NCBI GenBank assembly: GCA_046706185.1
Contig: JBJKPR010000052.1
Location: forward strand, 1-20,457
Length of the DNA: 20,457 nucleotides
Reading direction: 5' to 3'
Source of the DNA: JAJZXY01 sp046706185
GTDB lineage: Archaea; Thermoplasmatota; Thermoplasmata; Sysuiplasmatales; Sysuiplasmataceae
The notes beneath the pieces were generated by a model, which was not told the origin of the DNA, did no database searches, and saw only the letters and a list, made by a program, of their open reading frames with translations. Made by a program: the position numbers and the translations under genes. Below, in pieces: positions 13,507-20,346 of the stretch (position 1 is the first letter of the stretch; every line of letters starts with the position of its first letter).

Positions 13507-13525
13507 CCATGCAACATGGAGTTGC
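13507..13525. promoter_or_regulatory. Overlapping palindromes, possible operator of the acyl-CoA operon
   Basis: CCATG-CAA-CATGG (13507-13519) is a perfect 5-bp inverted repeat. GCAAC-ATGGA-GTTGC (13511-13525) is a second that shares half of it. They fall at about +1 to +18 relative to the start predicted by the TATA box at 13546-13554, a common position for archaeal repressor sites. Confidence 0.4.
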
Positions 13526-13545
13526 AGGGCGAAAGTCTTGCTCGG

Positions 13546-13554
13546 CTTATATAG
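13546..13554 (-). promoter_or_regulatory. TATA box of the acyl-CoA operon
   Basis: Minus-strand CTATATAAG, a strong archaeal TATA match. It predicts a start near 13524, about 175 nt before the thiolase ATG. Confidence 0.6.
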
Positions 13555-13675
13555 ATGTAATCCCTGAGGACGATTGAGTAACTTTCAGTCAGGATATCAC
13601 CGGGTCCGCTCAGGTCCTGTAGGCAGACCAGTCGTCTCAAAAGAAATAACTATTGCATCGGCCTTGGCGGGGTGG

Positions 13676-14617
13676 ATGAGGCCCACCTCCGGTCCCGCCA
13701 AAGGGATGGACAGCGAACAATCAGACAGCTCCGGTGAGGTGACAGTCAAGCTTTCGCAGCCTTTCAACCTTGAGCAGAGTGCCGAATGCGGACAGGCCTT
13801 CAGGTGGATCAGGGAGGGGAGCCACTATTACTGTGTCCTGGGCAGAAAGGTGCTCAGAATAAGTCAGCAGGGGCGCACACTCAACGCCCGCCTGCACCCG
13901 GACACCGGATATTTCTCGACGCTCGAAACTGTCGGCGATGTGTTCAGGTTCGACGACAATGTGGAGGAGATACTCTCTGAGCTTTCCAGGGATGAACTGA
14001 TCAGGGAGTCCATTGCCAGCCACTATGGCCTCAGGCTGATCAGGCAGGATCCATGGGAATGCCTTGTTTCATATCTTTGCTCAATCAATTCCAACATACC
14101 GCGGATAAAGGGCGATGTGGAGCGCCTGTCGAGGCACTACGGCGAACAGGTTGATTTTGACGGAAGGAAATTCTTCACATTTCCGACGGTGGATGCGCTC
14201 GCAAATGCGGAAGAGGAGGATCTGCGTTCAATGAAAGTGGGCTTCCGAGCGAAGTACATAATCAGCGCGGCGAGGAAGGTAAAGGATGAGAAGGTCGACC
14301 TGAAGCGCTTCAGGAGGATGGAATATGAAGAGTCATTTTCCGAACTGTGCACCTACTTCGGCATAGGTCCGAAGGTCGCAGACTGCATACTTCTCTTCTC
14401 CATGGACAAGCTCGAGGCATTTCCTGTCGACAGGTGGGTCAGGCGCGGCATCGAAATCCTATACTTCGGCGGGCAGAAGATGACGGAGAAGAGGGTAAGG
14501 GAATGGTCGAGATCCCACTTCGGAAGATATGCAGGCTATGCGCAGGAGTACCTTTTCTACGGCTCCAGGCTTAAGGAGCTTGCTGCCGGGTTCAGGAACC
14601 GTAGCGCCTCTGCCTGA
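13676..14617 (+). CDS. ogg: 8-oxoguanine DNA glycosylase/AP lyase, OGG1 type
   Basis: A base-excision repair enzyme that removes 8-oxoguanine and nicks the abasic site. The N-terminal OGG domain begins at FNLEQSAECGQAFRW. The helix-hairpin-helix/GPD domain contains the catalytic Lys233 in FGIGPKVADC and Asp252 in FPVDRWVRR (numbered from ATG 13676), matching Lys249 and Asp268 of human OGG1. At 313 aa it is the eukaryote-like two-domain form, not the shorter archaeal Ogg2 or AGOG. The open frame reaches a TTG at 13574, which is unlikely as a start. ATG 13676 is about 27 nt from an AT-rich AAATAACTAT box, and ATG 13706, just after AAAGGG, is the alternative. Its 3' end overlaps the convergent prenyltransferase gene by 26 nt. 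Confidence 0.94.
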   Translation: MRPTSGPAKGMDSEQSDSSGEVTVKLSQPFNLEQSAECGQAFRWIREGSHYYCVLGRKVLRISQQGRTLNARLHPDTGYFSTLETVGDVFRFDDNVEEILSELSRDELIRESIASHYGLRLIRQDPWECLVSYLCSINSNIPRIKGDVERLSRHYGEQVDFDGRKFFTFPTVDALANAEEEDLRSMKVGFRAKYIISAARKVKDEKVDLKRFRRMEYEESFSELCTYFGIGPKVADCILLFSMDKLEAFPVDRWVRRGIEILYFGGQKMTEKRVREWSRSHFGRYAGYAQEYLFYGSRLKELAAGFRNRSASA

Positions 14618-15419
14618 GCTGGTATGAGCGTATTGCCCTCAGGAAATCAAGGAAGCTGAATGTCGGCCAGTAGACATCACTGAAGTACAATTCAGAATAT
14701 GCAGCCTGCCAGAGCAGGAAGTTCGATATCCTTTCCTCACCCGATGTCCTGAGCACAAGGTCAGGATCAGGCAGCCCGTCTGTGTAGAGGTATCTGGAAA
14801 CAAGCTCCTCGTCTATCTCTTCCAGCTTTGTCTTGCCGCTGCTCACCGAGTCGGCTATCTTTCTTATTGCCGTGACGAGTTCCTGCCTTCCACCGTAGGC
14901 AACTGCAATGTTGTAGGTGTAATTCGTGTAGTTCTTGGTTCTTGCCTCTGCATAGGCAATTGCCTCCCTGACTCTTCTGGGCAGCGTCTCTATCTGGCCA
15001 ATGGCCCGTATCCTGATACCGTGTTTGTGAACACGCTCATCATCACCCACGCGTCTGAAATTCTCCTCGAACATGTTCATCAGTGTGGTGATCTCCTCCT
15101 TGTTCCTCTTCATGTTCTCTGTCGAGAACGCATAGACAGTGAGCACCTTTATATTCAGCAGCAAACACCAGTCGAGCACCTCCTCCAGCTTGTCCTTTCC
15201 CTCCAGGTGCCCATCCTGCACCATCATCTCCATCTCCTTCGCATATCTTCTGTTGCCGTCCATGATCACTGCGATATGTCTTGGAGTTGGAAGCTTCTTC
15301 ACTTCGGAGAGGAGCCTCTTCTCATATGCATTGTAGGCAGTGTTTGCAATAGCCTGAGCAAACCCGACAGGCTGACTGCCATCCTTCCTGTCAGCTCTCT
15401 TCGATCCATTCTGGGGCAT
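14592..15419 (-). CDS. uppS: Cis-prenyltransferase (undecaprenyl/dolichyl-type polyprenyl diphosphate synthase)
   Basis: Adds isopentenyl diphosphate units in cis to an allylic primer, producing the long polyprenyl carrier used in archaea for N-glycosylation and other envelope glycans. The signatures are in order: RHIAVIMDGNRRYA with catalytic Asp54, His71 after DG, YAFSTEN (96-102), YNIAVAYGGRQEL (169-181) and RTSGEERISNFLLWQ (224-238) before YFSDVYWP. The N-terminal 45 residues are a basic extension beyond the bacterial enzyme. The gene starts 9 nt after the UPF0173 hydrolase stop, so the two are cotranscribed. Product chain length cannot be read from sequence. The many N-x-S/T sites on the two secreted proteins encoded nearby fit an organism with active N-glycosylation. 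Confidence 0.95.
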   Translation of the reverse strand: MPQNGSKRADRKDGSQPVGFAQAIANTAYNAYEKRLLSEVKKLPTPRHIAVIMDGNRRYAKEMEMMVQDGHLEGKDKLEEVLDWCLLLNIKVLTVYAFSTENMKRNKEEITTLMNMFEENFRRVGDDERVHKHGIRIRAIGQIETLPRRVREAIAYAEARTKNYTNYTYNIAVAYGGRQELVTAIRKIADSVSSGKTKLEEIDEELVSRYLYTDGLPDPDLVLRTSGEERISNFLLWQAAYSELYFSDVYWPTFSFLDFLRAIRSYQLRQRRYGS

Positions 15420-15428
15420 CGGTTACCG

Positions 15429-16118
15429 TCAGAGCTCTATAGTCTCTCCCACTTTCATAATTCTTGCTTTTACTTTCCCGTCGGACCGCTTCCTTACCTC
15501 TTCGCTGAACTTGTCCGCATTCTGCTCTATGAGGGGGAACGTGCTGTAGTGCATTGGTATCACGATCTCAGGCTCTATTACGCTTGCGGCGTACGCTGCC
15601 TCGCTTATGCCCATCGTGTACCTGTCCCCTATCGGAAGCAACGCAACCTTTGGTTTATGGAATTCGCCGATCCAGCGCATGTCCCCGAAAAAGCCGGTGT
15701 CTCCTGCATGGTATATCGTGACTCCGCTGTCCACTATGTACCCTGCAGGGTTTCCACCCGTCATCAGGTTCTCACCTTCGAAGATATCTGCAGAGTGGAG
15801 TGCATTGACCATCTTGACATTTGTATCTGATATCTTCACTCCGCCGCCTATGTTGAACGGCTCTGATTTCACACCCTTTGCCTCGAACCTTGTCGCAAGT
15901 TCGTAGATGGCGCCAACCGTCGCCTTGTTGTTCTTCGCAATGTCCACAGTGTCTCCCACATGATCCCCGTGCCCGTGGGTCACAAGAACGATATTCGCTG
16001 CCACGTCCTGCGCCTTCATTTTCGCTACAGGGTTCCCAGTCAGAAACGGGTCGAAGAGTACTCTGTCCCTTGCATCAAGCAGAAATGCCGAATGTCCCAG
16101 CCATGTCAGTTTAGCCAT
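15429..16118 (-). CDS. UPF0173 family metal-dependent hydrolase (metallo-beta-lactamase fold)
   Basis: A 229-aa stand-alone metallo-beta-lactamase-fold protein of the UPF0173 (YtkL-like) family, whose physiological substrate is not established. The motifs are LTWLGHSAFLL at the N-terminus, THGHGDHVGD with His48, His50, Asp52 and His53, a middle ALHSAD, YHAGDTGFFGDM, and a C-terminal PMHYSTFP, together enough ligands for a two-metal site. The start is ATG 16118 with GAGG 10 nt upstream; the longer frame begins with TTG. A minus-strand TATA box (TTAAATAA, 16164-16157) lies about 42 nt upstream, predicting a leader of about 17 nt. It is the promoter-proximal gene of a pair with the cis-prenyltransferase. 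Confidence 0.94.
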   Translation of the reverse strand: MAKLTWLGHSAFLLDARDRVLFDPFLTGNPVAKMKAQDVAANIVLVTHGHGDHVGDTVDIAKNNKATVGAIYELATRFEAKGVKSEPFNIGGGVKISDTNVKMVNALHSADIFEGENLMTGGNPAGYIVDSGVTIYHAGDTGFFGDMRWIGEFHKPKVALLPIGDRYTMGISEAAYAASVIEPEIVIPMHYSTFPLIEQNADKFSEEVRKRSDGKVKARIMKVGETIEL

Positions 16119-16156
16119 CGGTTTCAATCCTCAGGTCTGGAATGATAGTCATTCAT

Positions 16157-16164
16157 ATTATTTA
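16157..16164 (-). promoter_or_regulatory. TATA box for the UPF0173-uppS pair
   Basis: Minus-strand TTAAATAA, with a predicted start near 16135, 17 nt before ATG 16118. Confidence 0.55.
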
Positions 16165-16209
16165 ACCTTAGAATAATTCATTCCGTTGATGCTCGGGACG
16201 GGCCGAATG

Positions 16210-16218
16210 GTTTAAAGA
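16210..16218 (+). promoter_or_regulatory. TATA box for thrC-hom
   Basis: GTTTAAAGA; predicted start near 16240, giving a short leader that includes AAGGT before ATG 16253. Confidence 0.5.
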
Positions 16219-16252
16219 CAGGACGTGTATCGCAATCACGAAAAGGTAAACG

Positions 16253-17461
16253 ATGAACTTCAGGTGCATAAGCTGCGGATCCGTCAGCTCGGGGGACCCT
16301 TCCTCATCACCATTCTGCCCTAAATGCGGCGACCTTTCAGAGTGGGAGTCAAACAGGAAGCCATCAGTCGGCGGACTGCTTCCGCCCCCGCAGGAATTCA
16401 CTCTCTGGAGATATGCTTCCCTCCTGCCCGAAATAGATGAGGGTGGCATAGTGTCACTTTCCGAGGGAGGAACACCGCTCCAGTACTCAGATGGCCTTGC
16501 CCGCTCCGTGGGCATTGGCGAGCTTTTCATAAAGAATGAGGGAAGGAACCCGACCGGTTCGTTCAAGGACAGGGGCATGAGCGTGGCAATGACGCTCGCC
16601 AAGGCGGCAGGGTTCTCGTCCTCGATATGCGCGTCGACAGGCAACACGGCGGCTTCAATGGCAGCGTACAGTGCCAAGGCATCAATGAAGCCGTTCGTCA
16701 TTGTCCCAAGGGGAAAGGTGGCAAGGGCAAAGCTGAAGCAGACTGCAATTTACGGTGCCACTATACTTGAGGTCGACGGCAACTTTGACATGGCACTTGA
16801 CATGGTAAGGGATCTGTCGGGAAAGGGCGGACCGGCGATAATGAATTCCATCAATCCGTTCAGGATCGAGGGACAGAAGACTGGCGCATTCGAAGTATGT
16901 GACCAGCTCAGCTCTGCTCCAGACTGGTTGATCATACCGGTTGGCAATGGCGGTAACATGACGGCGTACTGGAAAGGGTTCAAGGAGTTCAGGTCAATCG
17001 GTGCTGTCAGCTCGCTGCCTAGGCTTGTTGCAGTGCAGGCCGAAGGGGCATCCCCAATCGTGAGGTCAATGAGAGAGGGAAGCGAAGGGCTCATCCCTTT
17101 CGAGATGCCAGAAACAGTCGCGACCGCGATAAGAATAGGCAAGCCCGCCAACTGGAAAAGGGCAATGCGCGCGGTGAAGGAATCGAACGGGCTTGCAGTT
17201 ACGGTCACTGATGATGAGATAATCCGCGCAAGACGGTTGATCGCGAGCGAGGAAGGTTCGCTTGTGGAGCTTGCAAGTGCATCAACGGTGGCGGCGGCAA
17301 TACAGCTGAAGGAGAAGGGTGCAATAAGGAAGGATGAGACTGTTGTATGCGTCACTACAGGCAACGGTCTTAAGGACATCAACGAGGCGAGCGAACCTGC
17401 GACAACGATTATTAGTTCAGCAGGCGAGCTTCGCTCTCTGCTCATCGGAAAAAGTGAGTAG
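16253..17461 (+). CDS. thrC: Threonine synthase
   Basis: A PLP enzyme converting O-phosphohomoserine to threonine. A zinc ribbon opens the protein (Cys5, Cys8, Cys22, Cys25), as in many archaeal threonine synthases. The fold-type II PLP core follows: EGGTPL (71-76), the Schiff-base Lys105 in NPTGSFKDRGMS, ASTGNTAASMAAY, and PVGNGGN binding the PLP phosphate. A glycine-rich VTTGNGLKD near the C-terminus completes the site. At 402 aa the length is normal for the archaeal type. The gene has its own TATA box and a short leader with AAGGT. It is followed after 11 nt by homoserine dehydrogenase, making a threonine-pathway operon. Homoserine kinase is not present here. Confidence 0.96.
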   Translation: MNFRCISCGSVSSGDPSSSPFCPKCGDLSEWESNRKPSVGGLLPPPQEFTLWRYASLLPEIDEGGIVSLSEGGTPLQYSDGLARSVGIGELFIKNEGRNPTGSFKDRGMSVAMTLAKAAGFSSSICASTGNTAASMAAYSAKASMKPFVIVPRGKVARAKLKQTAIYGATILEVDGNFDMALDMVRDLSGKGGPAIMNSINPFRIEGQKTGAFEVCDQLSSAPDWLIIPVGNGGNMTAYWKGFKEFRSIGAVSSLPRLVAVQAEGASPIVRSMREGSEGLIPFEMPETVATAIRIGKPANWKRAMRAVKESNGLAVTVTDDEIIRARRLIASEEGSLVELASASTVAAAIQLKEKGAIRKDETVVCVTTGNGLKDINEASEPATTIISSAGELRSLLIGKSE

Positions 17462-17472
17462 GGGGGCCGGGT

Positions 17473-18477
17473 ATGCGGGTGGTGCTTCTCGGCCTCGGTC
17501 AGGTTGGTCTTTCTTTACTCGAGATCGTGCAACGCAAGTTCTTCCCGGCAACAGGTGAACAGTTCAATGTGGTCGCTGCGGCCGATTCCAGCGGTGTTCT
17601 GGATGCGGGCAGAGGTATCAGACCTATAGACCTGCTCTCTGCCAAGCGTTCCGGAGATCTTCATTCCCTTCCCGGCTGGCACAGCGGTATGGACGCCCGC
17701 GAAGCTGTGGGCCTCGCAGAAGCCGATGTACTCATCGACTGCATGACTACAAACTTCAGGAACGGGCAGCCATCCATCGACTGCATCCTGAACGGAACAA
17801 AAAGAGGAATGGATATAGTGACTGCAAACAAAGGTCCTCTTGCGCTCAGCATGGGTGAGGTTCTTTCCAGTGCTGCCAGGCATTCGGTTTCAGTCAGGTT
17901 CGGAGCCACTGTGGGGGGAGGAACGCCTTTCCTGGACTTCGGGCGCATGCTGAAATCAACTTCAGAGATAGTGTCGATGAAAGGCGTTCTTAACGGAACT
18001 ACAAACTACGTCCTCACCAGGATGGGGGAAGGGATGAAGCTTGAGGCTGCAGTTGCCGAGGCGAAAGCTGCTGGAATCGCGGAAACAGACCCTTCAAATG
18101 ACCTTCTGGGCCTCGACAGCGCAGCCAAGATCACAATACTCGCAAACTCTCTCTGCGGCACTGAATTCAAAATGAGCGATGTAGAGATCACGGGCATCGA
18201 TTCCATAGGCGCGCCTATGCTGGCAGCGGCAGTGAAAGAAGGGAAAATGCTGAAGCTCATATCCACCTACAGCTCGGAAGAAAGGATACTCTCAGTGCGC
18301 CCTGAAATGGTAAGCTCGGATAATCATCTCAATGTTTCTGGTGCCTACAATGCACTGACTTACAGGACGGGAAGCGGAAACGAATATACCGTCATAGGAA
18401 CAGGCGCTGGTGCGCCCGAGACAGCAAATGCAGTTCTTAGAGACCTGCTTTCACTTCCGCGCATCAGGCCAAGATGA
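17473..18477 (+). CDS. hom: Homoserine dehydrogenase
   Basis: NAD(P)H-dependent reduction of aspartate semialdehyde to homoserine, leading to threonine and methionine. The Rossmann motif GLGQVG is at 7-12. TANKGPLAL holds Lys120, MKGVLNGTTNYVL (169-181) is the family signature, and GIAETDPSNDLLGLDSAAK carries the acidic residues and Lys219 of the active site. At 334 aa it ends after the catalytic domain, so it lacks the C-terminal ACT regulatory domain of bacterial enzymes, as is usual in archaea. It lies 11 nt after thrC, with a G-rich stretch before the ATG. Confidence 0.96.
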   Translation: MRVVLLGLGQVGLSLLEIVQRKFFPATGEQFNVVAAADSSGVLDAGRGIRPIDLLSAKRSGDLHSLPGWHSGMDAREAVGLAEADVLIDCMTTNFRNGQPSIDCILNGTKRGMDIVTANKGPLALSMGEVLSSAARHSVSVRFGATVGGGTPFLDFGRMLKSTSEIVSMKGVLNGTTNYVLTRMGEGMKLEAAVAEAKAAGIAETDPSNDLLGLDSAAKITILANSLCGTEFKMSDVEITGIDSIGAPMLAAAVKEGKMLKLISTYSSEERILSVRPEMVSSDNHLNVSGAYNALTYRTGSGNEYTVIGTGAGAPETANAVLRDLLSLPRIRPR

Positions 18478-18483
18478 AGCGCA

Positions 18484-18676
18484 ATGTTGATGACCATTCT
18501 GGTCGGCTATCACTATTCTCCGGGCCTCCTGATGAGGGCGGCAGGTTTCAAGGGCTCAACGGTGCCCATCATGACCCCATTCGACACGAAGGGGAGACTG
18601 ATGCTTGAACAGACTGAACAGGAGCGCTGAAAAACGGGGTCGTCTCTTGGGCCGCACCAAACGGCGATATCGCGTG
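18484..18676 (+). pseudogene. Remnant of a DHDPS/KDG-aldolase family gene
   Basis: A 48-codon frame (ATG 18484, in-frame ATG 18532, stop 18628-18630) contains FKGSTVPIMTPFDTKGRL. This is the first strand and loop of the dihydrodipicolinate synthase/N-acetylneuraminate lyase superfamily, which includes 2-keto-3-deoxygluconate aldolase. Just across the stop, another frame continues ALKNGVVSW, matching the next conserved piece (helix 1, 'L.knGV'), until a stop at 18674-18676. The strand with the G-T-T-G-E motif and the catalytic Tyr and Lys are absent. The gene is thus frameshifted and truncated to its first 45 or so codons. The neighbouring gluconate dehydratase makes the aldolase substrate, which supports a KDG aldolase origin. 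Alternatively it is a fragment left by recombination with an intact copy elsewhere. Confidence 0.6.
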
Positions 18677-18693
18677 AGCATGCATCGCAAACA

Positions 18694-18701
18694 CTTTTTA
18701 T
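18694..18701 (+). promoter_or_regulatory. TATA box giving a leaderless gluconate dehydratase mRNA
   Basis: TTTTTATG centred about 25 nt before ATG 18723, so the transcript would begin at the start codon. No ribosome binding site is seen. Confidence 0.55.
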
Positions 18702-18722
18702 GAATTCCGCAATTCCACTGGT

Positions 18723-19901
18723 ATGAAGATAAAGGATTTTGAAGTGTATCAACTCGGGAAGGAGGTGGCACACGGCCAGACGTGGGCATCCTCCGCAATC
18801 ATACTGAAGCTCACCACCGATGACGGTATAGTGGGATACGGGGAAGCGGTGCCCACCCTGAGGGTGCAACCAGTGGTTGCGTCACTAATGGAGGTTGGCA
18901 GGGTATACAGGGGAAGGGACCCATTCGACGTTGAGAAGAACCGGTGGGAATGGTACAAGAATGACTTCTACCTCTCCGAATCGTTCGAGTCCACAACCGC
19001 ACTGAGCGCCTTCGACATAGCGTGCTGGGATATAATCGGAAAGGCAACCGGTACATCTCTCCACAGGCTGTCCGGGGGCAGTTTCAGGGACAGGGTAAGG
19101 GTCTACGCCAACGGCTGGTACAGCAACTGTGTGACACCAGACCAGTGGGCAGAGAGAACAAAGCAGATGGTTGCAAAAGGGTACACCGGGCTGAAATTCG
19201 ACATATTCGGTCCGTACTTCGACTGGATTGACGGTGAGGGGATAAAGAAGGCAGTCGCCAGGCTTGAGGCTGTCAGGAACGCTGCTGGTGAAAAGGTTGA
19301 TCTGCTTATAGAGCATCATGGCAGGTTCAACCCGAACTCAGCGGTTGCTGTTGCAAAGGCAATCGAGCCATTCAACCCTCTTTTCGCCGAAGAGCCTGTG
19401 CATCCAGAGAATATGGAGGGGCTGATAAAATACAGGTCAAGGACAGGCATTCGAGTTGCACTGGGTGAGCGTGTTCTCACAAAACAGCACTTTGTTTCTC
19501 TTGCCTCCAGGCATCTGCTTGACTTCTTCCAGGCGGACATAACAAACTGCGGTGGCGTCACAGAAGCAAGAAAACTCTCGGCGATTGCAGAAGCATACGG
19601 AATTGAGATGGCATTCCACAATGCGTTCGGCCCTATACAGAACGCGGTGACAATACAGCTCGATGCCTCCATACCCAACTTCCTGATACAGGAGTCGTTC
19701 TATGATTTCTTTCCTCAGTGGAAAAGGGATCTTGTCTTTGACTCCACACCTGTCGTGGACGGTCATTATGCAGTGAGCGACAAGCCAGGGCTCGGCGTTC
19801 AGGTAAACGAGAAAATGCTCGACGAGCTGAAGGTCAAGGGCCAGGAGTATTTCAATCCTGATGAACCAGTGTGGGTCATCGGCGGTACATGGAAGGATTG
19901 A
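18723..19901 (+). CDS. gnaD: D-gluconate/D-galactonate dehydratase, enolase superfamily
   Basis: Dehydrates gluconate (and in promiscuous archaeal versions galactonate) to 2-keto-3-deoxygluconate, the committed step of the non-phosphorylated or semi-phosphorylated Entner-Doudoroff pathway. The protein follows the Sulfolobus/Picrophilus GnaD pattern along its whole 392 aa: GYGEAVPTLRV (38-48), WYKNDFYLSESFES (77-90), DIACWDIIGK (98-107), VYANGWYSNCVTP, LKFDIFGPYFDWID (157-170), IEHHGRFN (196-203), EEPVHPENM (223-231) and FHNAFGPIQNAV (298-309). Expected metal ligands and catalytic residues lie in these segments (around Lys158/Asp160, Glu197, Glu223, Glu249 and His299). The ending PVWVIGGTWK is also shared. 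Its start is set by the TATA box. The aldolase that would use its product survives only as a fragment upstream. Confidence 0.95.
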   Translation: MKIKDFEVYQLGKEVAHGQTWASSAIILKLTTDDGIVGYGEAVPTLRVQPVVASLMEVGRVYRGRDPFDVEKNRWEWYKNDFYLSESFESTTALSAFDIACWDIIGKATGTSLHRLSGGSFRDRVRVYANGWYSNCVTPDQWAERTKQMVAKGYTGLKFDIFGPYFDWIDGEGIKKAVARLEAVRNAAGEKVDLLIEHHGRFNPNSAVAVAKAIEPFNPLFAEEPVHPENMEGLIKYRSRTGIRVALGERVLTKQHFVSLASRHLLDFFQADITNCGGVTEARKLSAIAEAYGIEMAFHNAFGPIQNAVTIQLDASIPNFLIQESFYDFFPQWKRDLVFDSTPVVDGHYAVSDKPGLGVQVNEKMLDELKVKGQEYFNPDEPVWVIGGTWKD

Positions 19902-20346
19902 GTTTCCGGACTGCACCCGTACTGCCGTTACCTGCTGCATCTTCAGCATGTCAAATGCATGCGGGCAGAGTCTGTTACGCGTCAGACGTTTACCGAATGG
20001 CAGCTCCTGCAGGGAGGCGGCCGCCTGTACTGAAGCATCACGCGACCGTGAATCAGACGGTAACCGAGGGCAGGGGCTCTGGCGGACAGAACCGAAGGTT
20101 TTTCGGCACAGCCGACACTTCAGGCATCAGTGTAATTCGCATTGCTTCAGACGGTCGCCAGGTTACATCAACGCCGCAGTTGGAAGCGCGAATAAGGCAT
20201 TCGAATCATAGGGAGGGCCTTGGATGCCGCCGGAAGGGGCTAACATTCTACTGCGGATATCCTTGAGGAGAGGGTCGAGGACTGTGCATCGGCCGACACA
20301 CTCTTCTCAATGATACTTAACTACAGGTTTGCACAATGTAGTTCCA
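19902..20346 (+). other. 445-nt gene-poor stretch with possible decayed coding
   Basis: No convincing intact gene or RNA is seen. Two overlapping open frames (to 20211 and 20266) start inside gnaD, are rich in Cys, Arg and His and show no domain pattern. A third frame near the end (about 20238-20343) reads protein-like, including STADILEERVEDCASADTL, but it lacks a start and is closed by a stop just upstream, so it may be the tail of a degraded gene. I cannot assign it. Confidence 0.4.
20314..20322 (+). promoter_or_regulatory. TATA-like box for the gene at 20347
   Basis: TACTTAACT centred about 29 nt before ATG 20347, again consistent with a leaderless or nearly leaderless mRNA. Confidence 0.4.

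Larger units (their letters stand above)
13348..13675. other. Divergent promoter region between the acyl-CoA operon and the glycosylase gene
   Basis: A 328-nt region with no convincing gene. It holds the TATA box and inverted repeats of the minus-strand operon (see 13507-13554), a predicted leader of about 175 nt for the thiolase mRNA, and a weak AAATAACTAT for the plus-strand glycosylase at 13644-13653. Short frames here overlap both genes and show no protein-like pattern. Confidence 0.5.

Noticed and set aside
13217..13510. 97-aa minus-strand frame starting just after the predicted operon start site
   Set aside because: It runs 131 nt into the thiolase gene in another frame and is rich in Arg, Cys and Gln with no recognisable pattern; the region is better read as a leader.
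13574..13675. N-terminal extension of the glycosylase from a TTG
   Set aside because: TTG start, no ribosome binding site, and residues before the OGG domain are not protein-like; promoter spacing favours ATG 13676 or 13706.
15021..15830. 269-aa plus-strand open frame
   Set aside because: It lies antisense across the cis-prenyltransferase and the UPF0173 gene, both with full motifs; it is His/Leu-rich with no domain.
16750..17445. 231-aa minus-strand open frame
   Set aside because: Antisense shadow of threonine synthase; composition is the mirror of the real gene.
19861..20266. Two overlapping plus-strand frames of 116 and 131 aa after gnaD
   Set aside because: Both start inside gnaD, are unusually rich in Cys, Arg, His and Ser, and show no motif; probably chance frames in degraded DNA.
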